Assembly: GCA_945910005.1 (NCBI GenBank)
Contig: OX246738.1
Location: 26,340,303-26,404,302 of the forward strand
Reading direction: 5' to 3'
DNA: 64,000 bases
Source of the DNA: Isoperla grammatica
Lineage: Eukaryota; Arthropoda; Insecta; Plecoptera; Perlodidae
The position numbers and the translations under genes are program-made. Under the pieces are notes generated by a model that made no database searches, had not been told where the DNA came from, and worked only from the letters and a program-made list of their open reading frames with translations. Positions 1 to 13,074 of this stretch are shown in pieces. Position 1 is the first letter of the stretch. The number at the start of each line of letters is the position of its first letter.

Positions 1-86
1 ACGCTCTGTTTGACGCGTTGATAAGCGAGCGCGTCAATATCTACGAACTTTCTGGCGAAAAGTTTTCAATGCTAATACGAACAACT
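1..86. other. Unassigned left edge
   Basis: A short AT-rich stretch before the first recognisable repeat copy. It may be the end of a further copy or flanking DNA cut by the window edge. No gene is visible. Confidence 0.3.
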
Positions 87-750
87 ATTAACAACAATTC
101 AAGAATGCGCATTGCAAAAATTGTTCTTATTTCCATGGCTATTATACTTTCCGACATTGTTGTATGCAGTGCAATGTGCGTTGCTAAGAATTTTCGTGGT
201 CATGTTTTCAACACGGTCCGCCACCGTTACTAACACTTATTGACAGCAATAGAAATGTAATTTCTGCCTCTAATACGTATTGGATCGCGTTTACATTAGT
301 ATGTTCGTGACCGGACAAAAATTTACTTTAAGATAGCCACCTCACATTTTGCCGTTACTGCGTTTTAGAAAAATATTTTCGAGTAACTTTCGTGTAACAT
401 TGCCAATATTTATCAAATCGCCATTACATTAACATATTCGTGACCGGAAAAATTTGTTGAAAAATCTGGCTATCTCACATTTTGCCGCCATTTTGTTTCA
501 GAAAAATATTTTGCAGTAACTATGGTGTAACTTTGTAACTTTTCGAACGATTTTGCCTCAAAACTATACACCTTCAATCCACATCAAGGCTTGTGGATGG
601 TCCAATTTTCAAGTTGATCGGACTTTCCGTTCGACCGCTATCGACGGACATAAAAACAAAAAAAAAAAAAAACAAAAAAAAAAACAAACAAACAAAAAAA
701 CAGAACGAAGTGCCATAAGAGTCAAGTGGAAACGCTCGCTTCGCTCGCTT
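87..750 (+). repeat. Dispersed ~670-bp repeat, copy 1
   Basis: This segment is repeated almost in full at 755-1425 and in part near 35640 and 53399, so it is an interspersed family. It starts near AACAACAATTCAAG. It contains two related internal blocks, each with a 'gtgaccgga...tctcacattttgccg' theme, and ends in an A-rich tract followed by the short direct repeat CGCTCGCTTCGCTCGCTT. An A-rich tract close to the 3' end suggests a retroposed element, but no protein domain or target duplication was found. Open frames inside it are short and not conserved between copies. Confidence 0.75.
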
Positions 751-754
751 AATT

Positions 755-1425
755 AACAACAATTCAAGGATGCGCATTGCAAAATTGTTTCTAATTTCCA
801 TAGCTATTATACTTCCCGACATTGTTGGGCGTCGTGCAGTGTGCGTTGCTAACAATTTTAAATAAAAAATAAAAATAAATTCACATTTAGAGTCTACCCA
901 CCACCACTACCCACCGTTACTAACAGTTATTGACAGCATTTAAAATATAATTTCTGCCTCTAATACGTATCAGATGGCGTTTGCATTGGTATATTCGTGA
1001 CCGGACAAAAATTTACTATAAGATAGCCACCTTACATTTTGCTGTTACTGTGTTTCAGAAATATATTTTTGAGTAACTTTTGTGTAACTTTGCCAATATT
1101 TATCAGATCGCCATAAAATGAACATATTCGTAACTGGAAGAAGCTTTAAAAAAAATATGGCTATCTCACATTTTGCCGCCATTTTGTTTCAGAAAAATAG
1201 TTTACAGTAACTATGGTGTAACTTTGTAACTTTTCAAACGATTTTGCCTCTGACTATACACCTTCAATCCTCATCGAGGCTTGTGGATGGTCCAAATTTC
1301 AAGTTGATCGGACTTTCCGTTCGACCGCTATCGACAGACATAAAAACAACCAAAAAAAAAAAAAAAAAAAAAAAACAGAACGAAGTGCCATAAGAGTCAA
1401 GTGGAGACGCTCGCTTCGCTCGCTT
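755..1425 (+). repeat. Dispersed ~670-bp repeat, copy 2 (tandem)
   Basis: This is a head-to-tail second copy of the preceding repeat. Shared landmarks include CTATTATACTTCCCGACATT, CCTCTAATACGTAT and the terminal CGCTCGCTTCGCTCGCTT. It differs by many substitutions and by an insertion of another short repeat at 860-900. The tandem arrangement could reflect two insertions at one place or unequal recombination. Confidence 0.75.
860..900 (-). repeat. Short TTTA-tailed repeat, truncated copy
   Basis: Read on the minus strand this gives 'gggtagactctaaatgtgaa' followed by an A/T-rich tail. The same string with a (TTTA)n tail occurs at 12993, 55255 and 61239 on the + strand. It sits inside the second copy of the large dispersed repeat. 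Confidence 0.6.
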
Positions 1426-1427
1426 AA

Positions 1428-1780
1428 AATAACTTGAGAACGCTACACAATATTGGAAAGGGGTTACTAAGTAACATTTAGTATCGTATAAGAACTAAAC
1501 ACTGGATTGAGATAGTTTCAAAGTAGGTTAGTCCTTATGAATGATATTTTGGAAGTAATTACAGAATTAATAATTACCTTGTTTTAAAAATGACAAACGT
1601 ATAATGATTTCAATATTTATTTTTGTTAATCGAGGACTTAGTTCTTATAAAACTAAATGTTGGTGAGTAACAACTTTTTATTATCCTGGTAGCGTTCGTA
1701 AAATATTATTTAAAACCTTTCATATTGCGCGGTTGTAATAGACTGTGAAGACTCCAGCTTGTAAGTGTGAAGGTCACTTA
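1428..1780. other. Intergenic, nothing recognised
   Basis: AT-rich sequence without a long open frame, RNA gene or obvious repeat structure. Confidence 0.4.
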
Positions 1781-1927
1781 GGCCCGGTATTATAACGCCC
1801 GGCTAAATATTTAGCCCACCGCTAACTTGTTTTCTCCATGGCAACCACCAATCACAAGCGTGGTTACATAGGAAAAAACAAGTTAGCACAGTGCTAAACG
1901 TTTAGCCGGGCGTTATAATACCGGCCC
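1781..1927. mobile_element. 147-bp palindromic MITE
   Basis: A foldback element with long terminal inverted repeats. The left end reads GGCCCGGTATTATAACGCCC and the right end is its near-perfect inverse, ending GGGCGTTATAATACCGGCCC. The homology continues inwards through GCTAACTTGTTTT / AAAACAAGTTAGC. It is flanked by TTA on the left and TAA on the right, compatible with a TA or TWA target site. It has no coding capacity, so it would depend on a transposase encoded elsewhere; superfamily uncertain. Confidence 0.85.
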
Positions 1928-3494
1928 TAAGACACTTTACTACATAATATGCAGTTACAAAACGTTAACATCCGCTTTTTTGCATACTTCTATTGAATTT
2001 GGTTATTATTTGAGAACGCATTTTCCTGTAGTGATAAATCTAATGTTTAGCTAAAATATATCACTTTGGATTCCACCAGAGCATCGACCTAATTTTAACA
2101 TGTCCTATAGGCCTAACCGTGTTTCGTATGTCCCATTGATGATAAACTGAGCTAATCCCAACTTGTTACAAATAAACATTCAATGGGTAAAGGATTCTTT
2201 AATTCAAGGAATTTGGCAACGTGTAACGTGTAATGTCGGCCAGCTGCTTCAAACTGGCAACTATTTGGAAAAGATTAAGTCAAATTAACATAGGGAGGGA
2301 AATCAAATAAGAAATCATATCATTTTTCCACATCAACTTATTTTCTTATAGCCTACCAACAGTATGATGGTATCCATGCGAGAGCAGAAGACAGCAATTT
2401 TATTCGACTCGTGGTAGGAAAAGGGACGAGTTGTGTGTGGCTCTTTGATATTGTATAAACCACACTATTTCCAAAAGTGTGACTGTCAATGGCCTATAAC
2501 ATTAACTGAATTACAAAACATCTTTTGCAAATGTCGTACTTTCTTTTTGGTTACATTTATTTATTGAAATTTGGTTATTTGCATGTTTTGTCAATTATAA
2601 GACATGTTAAATGTTCTTCTGCCGGATATTCCCCCCCCCTCTATGTCATGAAGACTATCATGACCAGTCATGAATAATATGTACATTGCATATGACTAAT
2701 GAGCAAGAATAATGTAATCTACAATTTCACAAATATTTAATTCACCCATCACCGTACGCCATAACGTCAACCCATCACAGGATTGACATTATCATTCTAA
2801 TGATCCTGGCGCATCCTGGCGTAAACAGAACTATCTTCTGTTTTTCTCCTAATTAGACGAGTGATATGAACCCCACCCCAACCACAAAGGCGGAAGAGAA
2901 CTGCCCCATGCAACTGTGCGGCCTACTGCATCCTAAGCTTCAACGATGCTCAAACACATGTAATGACTCCAACTCCACGAGCGAACATTATTCTAACCTA
3001 GCTGGTGCACACGCTTATTATTAATCAGCCTCTGCATAACATCCGAGGCAATAAAAAGTGAACAAGTTGCGATAACTCTCAGACATCAATGCGATCGATT
3101 ACGTCAGTCGTCACTCTATAAGCAACAATTGCGAGTGGTAGTTTTACTATCATCATCAATCAACCGGGTAACCTTATTTTGTTGTCCTACCGAGTACATG
3201 CAGTACTCGCAAAGAAAAATGTGTCTCTAATTAAGGATTTCACGATTTCAATTCGGATTTCAATGTCTTGATAATAGATTCGTTTGATTGACTAGGGTAG
3301 GCTCAAACTTAAATCGTTTCATTTAGCAGATTAGTGTAGCTCGTGGCGTTTTATCTTCTCATCTCAGTGTTCGTGTCAAGCGTAGCACTTTCTAAAACTG
3401 CTCATGGGGTCGTGTTGTAGCGTGCATATAATTAATTAATGGGCGCCAAACTTGTATTAGTTCAACATTGTTACGCAGATCATTGATTATCCGA
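1928..3494. other. Intergenic, nothing recognised
   Basis: About 1.6 kb of AT-rich sequence with a short C run near 2630. No open frame worth reporting, RNA gene or inverted repeat was found. Confidence 0.4.
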
Positions 3495-3745
3495 TATAGA
3501 GATGGCTCAGTGCATAGCACACGAGGCTCTAATTCGGGTGTCGCTGGTTCCATACCTGCTACCGGCAATCCTAACAAGTTTTTACGAAGTTTTCCTCAGT
3601 CACAAGTCGAATGCTTTGAGTCATATTGACAGCCCTCGGAGATTCCTTCCCTATTCCAAATACTACAACATACCTAGTTAGTTACTCACCTGCAGAGGGA
3701 CATAAATATTGTCCGTGGATATGGCTTACCTATGGGAAAAAATAT
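3495..3745 (+). mobile_element. tRNA-derived SINE, copy A (diverged)
   Basis: The head is tRNA-like, with an A-box-like 'gatggctcagtgcatagc' and a decayed B box around 'gctggttccatacc'. It is followed by a body shared with the copies at 14435 and 40318: 'ttgacagccctcggagatt', 'ctattcca' and 'cacctgcagagggacat'. The tail is A/T-rich. SINEs of this type are transcribed by RNA polymerase III and mobilised by LINE machinery. The short minus-strand open frame across it is not a gene. Confidence 0.8.
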
Positions 3746-5957
3746 TATCTCTGATGAACGAAATTTATATAAATAATAAAACTGGCACTTCAATAACAGC
3801 TTGCATACGTTAACCCCAAAATGTAAGTATAGGTCCGTGCAAAGTGTAAACAAAAACCGTTTCATTATGCTGGGTGAAATGTAGCAAAATCCACGTGTAA
3901 ACCAATAGTCTACACCAGCCAATAGGCTACACGAAATAGAAAAATCGAACAAACCTACTAATGAAACATTCGTAAATACGGCACGAGAAGAATTGCCAAC
4001 TTGTAACCTGTTCTGACTCAGTGGCAATGCCCGCGGCAAGAGTACATAAATAAGCATGTGTTCACAATATGTATTAGTGGCGTGCTTGTTAGCACTATAG
4101 TATCACTCATCACGGTTTTTAATGCAATCTGGACAGTGGGAATAGAAGAATGTGACTAATTAATCAAACTTATACGTTTTGCATACAACCAACTACTCCC
4201 ATTCCCATATAATTGAATGGGGTAAACGAAATTAAATATTTTGGATGTGTTCAATTATTCCTCTTTTGTCATTGCATAATGTTAGAATATATCATAATTT
4301 AATATTATGATCTATTATAAGTATAACAACCCACTTGGTGTTTCATTGCTGTTATCCAGAAGCTCAACACAATAGTGTAGACACTATAGTGGAAAAGATA
4401 TAACTTGTAACGTTTGAAAACAATATCAAATTCCATGCATTGTAATCTCTGCTAAATAAATGGCTTACGAATTTCAGCTCAGAGTCATTTTCATTCTTCA
4501 TTTTTTAATCTTTATGTATTTATGTTTATAATAATTATTAAAGACAAAAATGTTGGCAGTTTCCAAATATATCATAATAGTATTGGCAAATGAATCAATG
4601 ATGAAGTTATGTGCCAGGTATGACTACACAACATAATTATGTCGGGATTTGAATCGCTTCTCAATGTAGTGCATGGATGAGCGGAAATCACATTCTTATA
4701 TATTCGGCTAAATTAATTCTTTATTAGACCCATATTACGATAGAAATTACATTTTAATTACTAAGTACACATTATTCAAGAACATTTATCGTAAACATCT
4801 GTATATAATTTTCGCATACGTTTCAAATTTAATCAAACAAATTGCTACACCTGCATACAGTAAATATTGTATACATATTAAGTTGGTATTTACAATTTTT
4901 TCCCATCAACAACCAAGAGGAATATAAATAATTGGGTTGGAAGAACTGCAAAAAACTACAATTATTGTCTTTCACTAAAATGCATCAAATTATACAAACG
5001 AAATAGTTTGGCGTCTTTGGTTTTACAATGGCGTTGAGCTTAGCTAGCCGGATACTCGAATGTAAATATCTCCTGACGATTGGTCCTTCTGACAACAATG
5101 AAATGCAAAACGTGTCCTCATGTTAATTCTTGAATAGAATCAACATTTTCCTTGTTCATGTTAAGCATATTATCTAGAACGAGTTACGAGCTTCTTTGAA
5201 GTAGCCCTACGTTTCTAAAATCTCAATCCCAGACCAAGGGTTATACAGTTTCCAACTTCATATTACGTTCCCCCAAAAATACCATTCACAAGAAGTGAGT
5301 TATTAATATTAGCCCTTGGCGAGTTGGGATATCCTTCAATGAATGAAACTTTGCATTCAATACATATTAATATATAGTCGGTATGTTAATTAAAATGGTC
5401 GAAAAAATAAATAAACCGATTATTCAAAACAAGTATATTAAAAAATTAACGAGTTGTATCTATTTGAAAAAAATTGAGGTTGAATTTATGGTTCTTGTTT
5501 TTAAATTTACTGTGACTACTTTTTACCGTTGCAAAAACTAAATATCAAAATGACAAGTCCTAAAAAAGCTTAAGGTGTTAAGTGAAGATTACAGATGAAC
5601 TTGCCCGCAAAAGAAGTGAACTGTCACTTCCCACCCAAAGAAGTCAGATTTTTCTTTACCTTTGCCTACGCGTGCTGCATTTTGATTGAATGGACAGTTC
5701 TGTTTTGCAGTTTCGGAAAAGGATTTATGCCATATTTTCTCTTGCCAAAAGTGATCGGTAGACGCCGTGCCGTTATTACAAATAACAATATTATAACTAA
5801 GGTAAAACGGTTGGGATCGATTTTAAAATTTGGCTGGACAAATCATTAAATCTATGACATAGTGAGAAGTAGGCCTACAGGTGATAAGTATTAGGTACAG
5901 TAATTAGTACTAGAAACTATTCCTGACACATAAGTGGAGGATTAAGTGTCGGATGTG
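3746..5957. other. Intergenic, one doubtful small ORF
   Basis: AT-rich DNA. The only open frame of note is 5595-5849 (+, 84 codons), which would contain a hydrophobic stretch. It matches no family I recognise, its base composition is like its surroundings, and no splice or polyadenylation context supports it, so I do not call it as a gene. Confidence 0.35.
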
Positions 5958-5999
5958 CAAGAAGAAGAAGAAGAAGAAGAAGAAGAAGAAGAAGAAGAA
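5958..5999 (+). repeat. (AAG)n microsatellite
   Basis: Fourteen AAG triplets in a row. The lysine run it would encode is a by-product of the microsatellite. Confidence 0.95.
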
Positions 6000-8127
6000 T
6001 CAAATGCACTGCCACCTGGGCAGCCAATCGTCTGACGAGACGACAACGCGCAAAGTGACGACCGGCTTCGAAGGCGCCATGACGTCTTCAATCAGGTTAA
6101 AGGTTAAGGGTGGATTGTCTACTCTTTCCGACCACAGATTTGTCCAAAACTCATTCGTGCCGTACATTCCATTAAAGCACTTAGTAGTATGTCGATGGTT
6201 TTATGTCTTCCACAAACAACATGTTGACACTCCCACTTGTCATTACGTACGCGTGTACTTATAGCCTTACCTTGGTGGCGCCACAACCGGGAAGTCACAT
6301 TAACCATTACACGTTTAACTACCTCCATCACAATTAAAACTTATTTAAAAACTAATTGTCGTAGAAATAAAATATGTCATTACAAACAGGAAAAACAATC
6401 ATTATCAATCAGATAGTCTGGTTGAATTGTGTTAGCTATTAATATTGTTTATGTGGTTAATTAAGAACAGGTCAAGACAGCGAGGTTATTAGTGTCTCGT
6501 TTACCTTCATTCGTGTGTCAAGCATCCACGGTATCACGGGTGTCCCTTCATTGCACTCACTGATGTATTCGAGAAGTAATGTATATGGACTCTTTCCTGA
6601 AGAACGTACATGCTTTTGCAGAATGGGGGGGGGGGGGGGGGGGGGTCGTGGGGCGCACAGCCCCAGACATTTTTTTAAGTTATACATGACAATTGGTGGT
6701 GGGTTTTAACTAAGCATTTTTGAAGGTGCTAATATATATAGTCTATAATTATTATAACATATAATTATGAAATCATATGACAGCCGTTTACGTTAAGGTT
6801 TGAGTTATGAGTTAGTTATGATTGCATAATTATTGTATTTTACTAAGAGGTATACGCTGTGTACACTGTATACCATGCAATTTTTTTGTTTGAGATATAC
6901 AGGGGGGGCAAGTTTTTTTGTTGGTATACCCCCAATACACCACTATAGCCGTTATAGTTTACAATTGTTTGTCCTACATATGCAAAGGGCACGTGAAAGA
7001 TAAAATAATATAAATAATACAGTCATAATAATGTGCATATTAATGGATGATATCTAGAAAACAAACGATTGCATCGCAGAAGAAAGTAAGTAATGGATAT
7101 CTATTTGAAACCAACAACAATATCTATTTTTAGAATGGGACGGAAATATCATGTTTCCAAAAAAATTCTCACGTGGAAAGTAAACAAGTAAGTACAAAAA
7201 TAAAACATGTTTGTGAATGATAAGAGTCCCACCCACGTCGCTATAGGAAAACACTGATTCAAAAAGTATTAAGTAAGAACAAAATAGCTAGTTAAAAAGT
7301 GACGAATTGTCTCCAAAAATAATGTTTTGTAGGCCTACCTCCACACTGCTCATTTAGTTGAATTTAAATGTTTCTCTTCCTCTTTAGGAGCAACGTGCAC
7401 GTGGAGTCGTCTAAAACTTTACTGCTGCTGATATGGTATTTATCTTTTATAGTTTTCTGCAAAGTATAGATGAAAGGAACGCTTGCGCTAGCATGATTAA
7501 AAAAATAATAATTAATTGCCTAGCTTCCTGAACACTATAATGAATGCAATATTGTGCAGTATATGTGTAATTGTGTTAAGGTTGTTTTTAGTTGTTATAG
7601 TTCTTAACAAGGCTTAATGTAATGTTGCTTAGAAAACAATTTTTTAATAATAATTTATCGTTCTTAAGATATAAGTAAAATCGTTGATTTCACGCAGTTC
7701 CTAATAGTTGGGACTGACTGTAATATTGCAATTTTTCCTAATATTTTCTCGTGGATGCTAGTGACGTAATCTGTACAGTCTGGTTAACGATGGACTTACA
7801 ATAGTAACTGCGTGATTTGACTAAACTTATTATCCGACCCTTTTATCATTTTCTAATTCGGTGTGTGTTTCCCGTATTGGCTCTCGCTCAGTCGGCAAGC
7901 GACCCAAAATGTTCTGAATTTGAAAGTGATGTGCGTGTGCCAACTTGGGAGGTCGCATGCACTCAAACCGTGAGGAAAGAAGAAGAAGAGTTGGCGCCAA
8001 TCAGAAGCCATCCCCATCAGTCAACGCGTTGATCGGTCGTTTGGACCTCCTACGTTGAATATGCAATTTGCGACACCTTTTGTTTAACCGAAACTAAGGA
8101 CTCGTACTACAAGGTTTACGTAGAACC
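6000..8127. other. Intergenic with a 21-nt G tract
   Basis: No gene recognised. Positions 6625-6645 are an uninterrupted run of 21 G. Several TAGGCCTA-like words occur here and nearby. The open frame at 7817-8032 lacks an ATG and is not supported. Confidence 0.4.
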
Positions 8128-8195
8128 CACCATAGACATAATAGACTATCTCTATGGATCACACCATAGACATAATAGACTATCTCTATGGATCA
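8128..8195 (+). repeat. 34-bp perfect tandem duplication
   Basis: Two adjacent identical 34-bp units. Each contains an imperfect palindrome with CCATAG at one end and CTATGG at the other. Perfect identity implies a recent duplication. Confidence 0.9.
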
Positions 8196-11100
8196 CACGC
8201 GACAGAGCGATTTGTCGCCTGCGCATGGCAACGGGGTGCCAAAAGAGGAGGCGACTTTCAACTGGTTTTCATCGGACCAATATAGCAACTCGTTGTCTTC
8301 GTATTTTGGACACATCAGATATTCCGGAAACTGATACTTAATATAAATCATAACAATAACACAGCACAATACAAACATAAATAACAATTCTACGTATACC
8401 CGATGCTTTGCATGACTCTTGGTTGTTGATGGACAAAATAGTGAATACTAACAATAACATTAGTAGTGTACACTGTACAAATGATTTACTATGTGCAGGT
8501 GCAGCATTTTTTCTTTTTTTTAATTCGAATCATGGATTGTGTGCGAAAATTATAAAAAGGATAGTTTGGTTTTTGAGTTTGACCAACCACAGAGGCTAGC
8601 CAATGATTCTATCTCAATGTTGTGAGGTAAGTGTGTACATGTTTACCGTACAATTAGCTTGAGATCAATGTTCAAAACACGCACACATATCGGTAGGCCT
8701 AAACTGATCAAATGTCGATTGAGTTATTTCTTAATTTTAATAAGTTCTGAATAGTTAATCTCGATGAAGGTTAAAACGAAACAGACAACAGCCATCTTCA
8801 CCGACATAATGATTATGTTTTTAATTGCTTTTCTGCTGTGAATGTCTAAGTTTATATATATTGTTAATTAAACCACATCATTAAGAAAATGTGTTACATC
8901 AATTTAAAAGCGTTAATATAGACACAAGGTTCGTGTTCTCAGCCTAGGCTATAGGCCTAGGCAATTGGAGATTTAACCAAATTTAGCTTTGGAACAACAA
9001 TCAACAATTTACAGCCACAATCCTCCTTCAACAAATGAAACAAATAGGGAACACGCGTATGAAAATTGTTATCGATTTTTAAATACCTTGTCTCTCATTT
9101 AATAATTTTGTGTCTTTGAATTTTGAAAAACGGATCAGTCCATGCCTCAAAATAATTGGTTTAGTAACGATGAATAAAAGGGCGCGAAAAACGAGCCGCC
9201 GCCATGTAGAGTGGATTTGACGTCATGGGTTTGTACTTTGTCCGCTCACCGCCTCAGCGATTGGTCTGTTACGCCAAGTCTACAGAACCATTGCGTCACA
9301 GCCACATGTACGCGTTTCAGATCCCCAGTTTAAACTTCAATAAATGCGACCACATTAAACCTATTTAAAAATTTCTTTTTTACGTGCGACTTGCATTAAT
9401 ATACTTTTTGTATATAATACTATTAAACTAAGTGTTTGGTTTAACAAAAAAAATCGTACGCGTGTTGCCTATTATCTTTACAGCGAGATCTACACACATT
9501 CACACACATTAGTCGAACAGACGATATACAACATTCCAGTGTGTTATAATAAATAATAATGTTAAGATCTAAATATAAATCGTTTCGTTTTGTTATTCGT
9601 ACATGAGTGAAAGTGAGTTGTGTGATTTATGCACCCCTGTATTTTAGCGCCACCTTCATCTCTTTCTCAGTGACATCATAATGACGTCATCAACTATCCA
9701 CAGATCGGCGTGAAACAGGTTCCGCGCAGCAGCTGGAGGTGTGGTGTGCACTGTCGGACAGAAGACATTCCCTGTAAACAAACGTTAGTTAGCATATTAT
9801 TCTGATTTATTGGATCCCTATCTTTAATTGCTTCGGCTGGAGGAGAGGTGAGACGAAGAGAATATGAATGTGTTTGTTGAGTTAGCCGGATATCGCAAGA
9901 CACATTTCTCTTTCGTCGAGCTAACATGTTTTGCCAACTTCACGACAGTTTGAAAGCTTCCAGTTCGAAAAGTGTATTGCTGCCATCCCAACTCTAATAA
10001 AACTACACACATTTTCGATTTTTCTTCTACAATTAATTACTACTTTTTAACAGTATTTTTGTTCGTTAATGTTTTACTATCTTTTCACCTACTAACTTTT
10101 ATTGTAATACCCTTGTAACTCAGATCATAATTTATGTTTTATTTTGTTCTGTTATCAGTCTTAGGCCTTCATATTGTTTGGTATTTATGATTTTTATTAT
10201 CTTACATCCCGGTTTATAATTGGGTTGGCAATAACTCCTTGTGTTTACTATATATATTAAAATACAATGACTTTCGTGGAATATATATATATGTATTATA
10301 TAATATGATCTTTGCGTCGTGTGTGATACGGTCGTGGCCGATTTCTCGAAGCCACCCTACTAAACTAGGAAAACCATTGTCAGGATGGATTTTGTCTCGA
10401 AGGATTCACTCTTATAATTTTAAACTGGTTCTAAATGTTCTTTGATTGTTAAATATTAATGTTTAGGTTCACTTAAAAATGTATAAATAATATAAATAAT
10501 CGTAATAATTAGTCTTTACACTGGGAATACGAGTAGCATGGAGATACATCTCAACAAGCAATCGTTTGTCTTTCGCAGGGGGCATAGTTGAAGCAGCAAA
10601 AAGTTATGCGAATTATAAACCCAGAACCTCCCGACCTCTCGACTTCCTTCTTGGGTGACAGGAAACTGGGACTCGAGACTCGAGCCGCTAACGAAAATCG
10701 TCTCGTTCGACGTCTGATAAACGTAATGAATGAAGAGTGGATGGTGCGTTCTTTGCAACACTCAAATGCAAGATTACTGACTACGTCATCCCTAAACCAA
10801 ACGTCTGCATAATAGATATCTTTTCGCCCCCCCCCCCCCCCCACACACACGGTTTCATGAAACGTACATTTTAGACCATATATAAGCTATAATATCTATG
10901 AATACTAAGCGGCTTATCTATAAACCTGGTCAAACATGATGAAGTTGGTAAAAACATATAGACATAATCATTGAAAATGTAAAGTGATAATGATAGGATC
11001 GCCAAAGCGTATATAAATACAAAACAAAATAAACTAATTATAATTAATAATAAAAAATAAAAAAAAAACAATACAAAAATACAAAAAATTCTTTCAAAAC

Positions 11101-12290
11101 GTTATCAGATTTAAAATAAGTAACTAATTATTAAAACCTCATGAATTAAAACAAAATTCGAATCACTTGAGCTACCAGTGAAGAGTTTATTGAGTTATCA
11201 TTATTTGTGAAAGAAATACAATTAGTTTGTCGTTCTCCCTTCCACTATCCTTTCTTGAAGAACAGGCTTCAAATAACTTCCATCACAACAATACTTCTAT
11301 TAATTTTTGTAACCTGGAATAGCCAATCAAAATATACAAAAAGTAGTTCGCTATGTACCGCAAACACGCTCTCGAGTTGGAGGGAATCTTCTTTATAACG
11401 CCCTTCAGATCTTCAGTTTTTCAACTTCACAAGCAAAGTATCACTGCATGCTGACCATCTATTCTCAGCCGAACTCCACAAATCTTTGGCTGTTTTCCAT
11501 TCATACATGTTAGAAACTTGACCTTGAAATGGTTTGTCAAAACAGATTAGCCTTCTTGACAAAATGTATCGAGTGTTACAAATTTGTGTGCGTCAATATC
11601 GTGTTATTAGTAGAATTGGGGGAACATTTTTAGGTATGTTGTGTTTTGCGGTTAAAGGGACTGTTAGTTAATTTATGTAACAGCTGTTTGCTTTTCATGC
11701 CTTAATTAGTACGATGCAAGACAAAATACCCAAATTTAGATAGCTACACTTTGTGTCAGTGTTAATTGTGTGACAAGTCTAAAAATATGCTAATTGTATT
11801 GCATTGCAAATTTAATCATTTCTTTATTTCAAGTATGGCAATGGTTGAAGCGTTTATATTTAATAATGTGAACTATTGCATCTATATACAATGGCTTCTA
11901 TATACCCACCCCGACAAAATCCATATTTGTAAATACTAAATAGTATAAAACAACGGATTAATAAATAGCTTGAACTTGAACTGGATTAGAGACAGTTAAG
12001 GTGCAAAGAAATACTAACGAATAGTTTAACTATAGTTAAGCTATACACCCCCTTATACAGATCAACTGGACGGTGCGAAATGACCTCTCAACTTGTGCGG
12101 GTTCCCTTGAGGTCACTACATATTGACGCAGTTTAATTTAGAGTGGCTCAGTGTTAGTTAGTCAAGTGGTAGATTAGTCTGGGACACGTACTTGTCAAGT
12201 TACTGTCTACAGCGGGCATCAGTGCCCAAGGGACGGCGAACAGAGGGTCGCAAGGTCCTTTTGTACATGATTAATAGCTGCATTATTTAG

Positions 12291-12292
<2 letters not shown>
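8196..12292. other. Intergenic, nothing firmly recognised
   Basis: About 4 kb without a supported gene. A GC-richer patch at 9180-9310 and the segment near 9670 carry CRE-like TGACGTCA words (9219-9226 and 9681-9688), but no transcript start can be defined. Open frames on both strands around 10550-10850 overlap one another and have no recognisable domain. A C tract lies at about 10827-10842. Confidence 0.35.

Positions 12293-12346
<54 letters not shown>
12293..12346 (+). repeat. (GA)n microsatellite
   Basis: An uninterrupted GA dinucleotide repeat of about 27 units. Confidence 0.95.
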
Positions 12347-12349
<3 letters not shown>

Positions 12350-12359
12350 TAAAACCCTA

Positions 12360-12412
12360 TTCCTGAAAGTTGTCACGATGACAATACCATGTACATTGTA
12401 AACTTTCAGGAA
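12360..12412. repeat. Short inverted repeat
   Basis: TTCCTGAAAGT at the left is matched by ACTTTCAGGAA at the right with about 30 nt between. It could be a small hairpin or the ends of a decayed element. Confidence 0.6.
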
Positions 12413-12992
12413 TTTCCCACCTGTATTACAAATAATTTTAGATGTAAAACTGCACCACGATACATGCGGCACATTTGCATTTACAGTTTGCAGTTTTTGC
12501 AACATTTGCAGTTGCAGTTGCACGCAGAATCCCAGAATCTATAGCTTGGTACAAGAAACCTTTTGAGTGTTTCTATATACTCACAGCTCACTGGTTCACA
12601 TACGTTATTCCTAATTTTAATATTAATTTTATGTTTAGCATTTCTGCTTTCTTCAATTTAGGTAAAATAAATAATAAATATTATATAATATTTAATCGGT
12701 GTTACAATAATAGACAACAATAAAAACTAGTTTTCAAATGTTACGTCAAGGTACATTTTTCACTGTTGTGCATTGTTGTCATTGAAGATTTAGGGATAGT
12801 GATTAATAATTCTAAGGCCACAGGTCCTAGATCAATTTTGAAAATGGTCTATTACAAGAGATCACTGTATGACACTGTCCAATCACTGATTCATCTGTTT
12901 CATATTTGAAATATCGATCTTTGATTGGTTATCGCTCACTCGTCGATGGTGTTCGAAGCCTACAGGGTTGGTTTAGTCACTTTAAATTAAAG
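12413..12992. other. Intergenic, nothing recognised
   Basis: AT-rich. The open frame starting at 12475 is not supported by any domain or splice context. Confidence 0.35.
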
Positions 12993-13074
12993 TCCCCCAC
13001 TGCAAATCAGTTTAATTACTGAGTGGGTATACTCTAAATGTGAATTTATTTTTATTTATTTATTTATTTATTTA
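12993..13074 (+). repeat. Short repeat with (TTTA)n tail
   Basis: It begins TCCCCCACTGCAAATCAG, continues 'gagtgggtatactctaaatg' and ends in TTTA tetranucleotides. Closely similar copies lie at 55255 and 61239, with a reversed truncated copy at 860. A constant 3' body with a simple tail suggests a short retroposon or a 3'-truncated element end. Confidence 0.7.

Noticed and set aside
9180..9720. CRE-like TGACGTCA words as a promoter
   Set aside because: Similar words occur elsewhere in the window and no coding exon follows.
10516..10850. Overlapping frames on both strands, including one starting MPPAKDKRLLVEMYL on the minus strand
   Set aside because: No domain, only a weak donor, and mutually exclusive frames. 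Not enough for a gene call.
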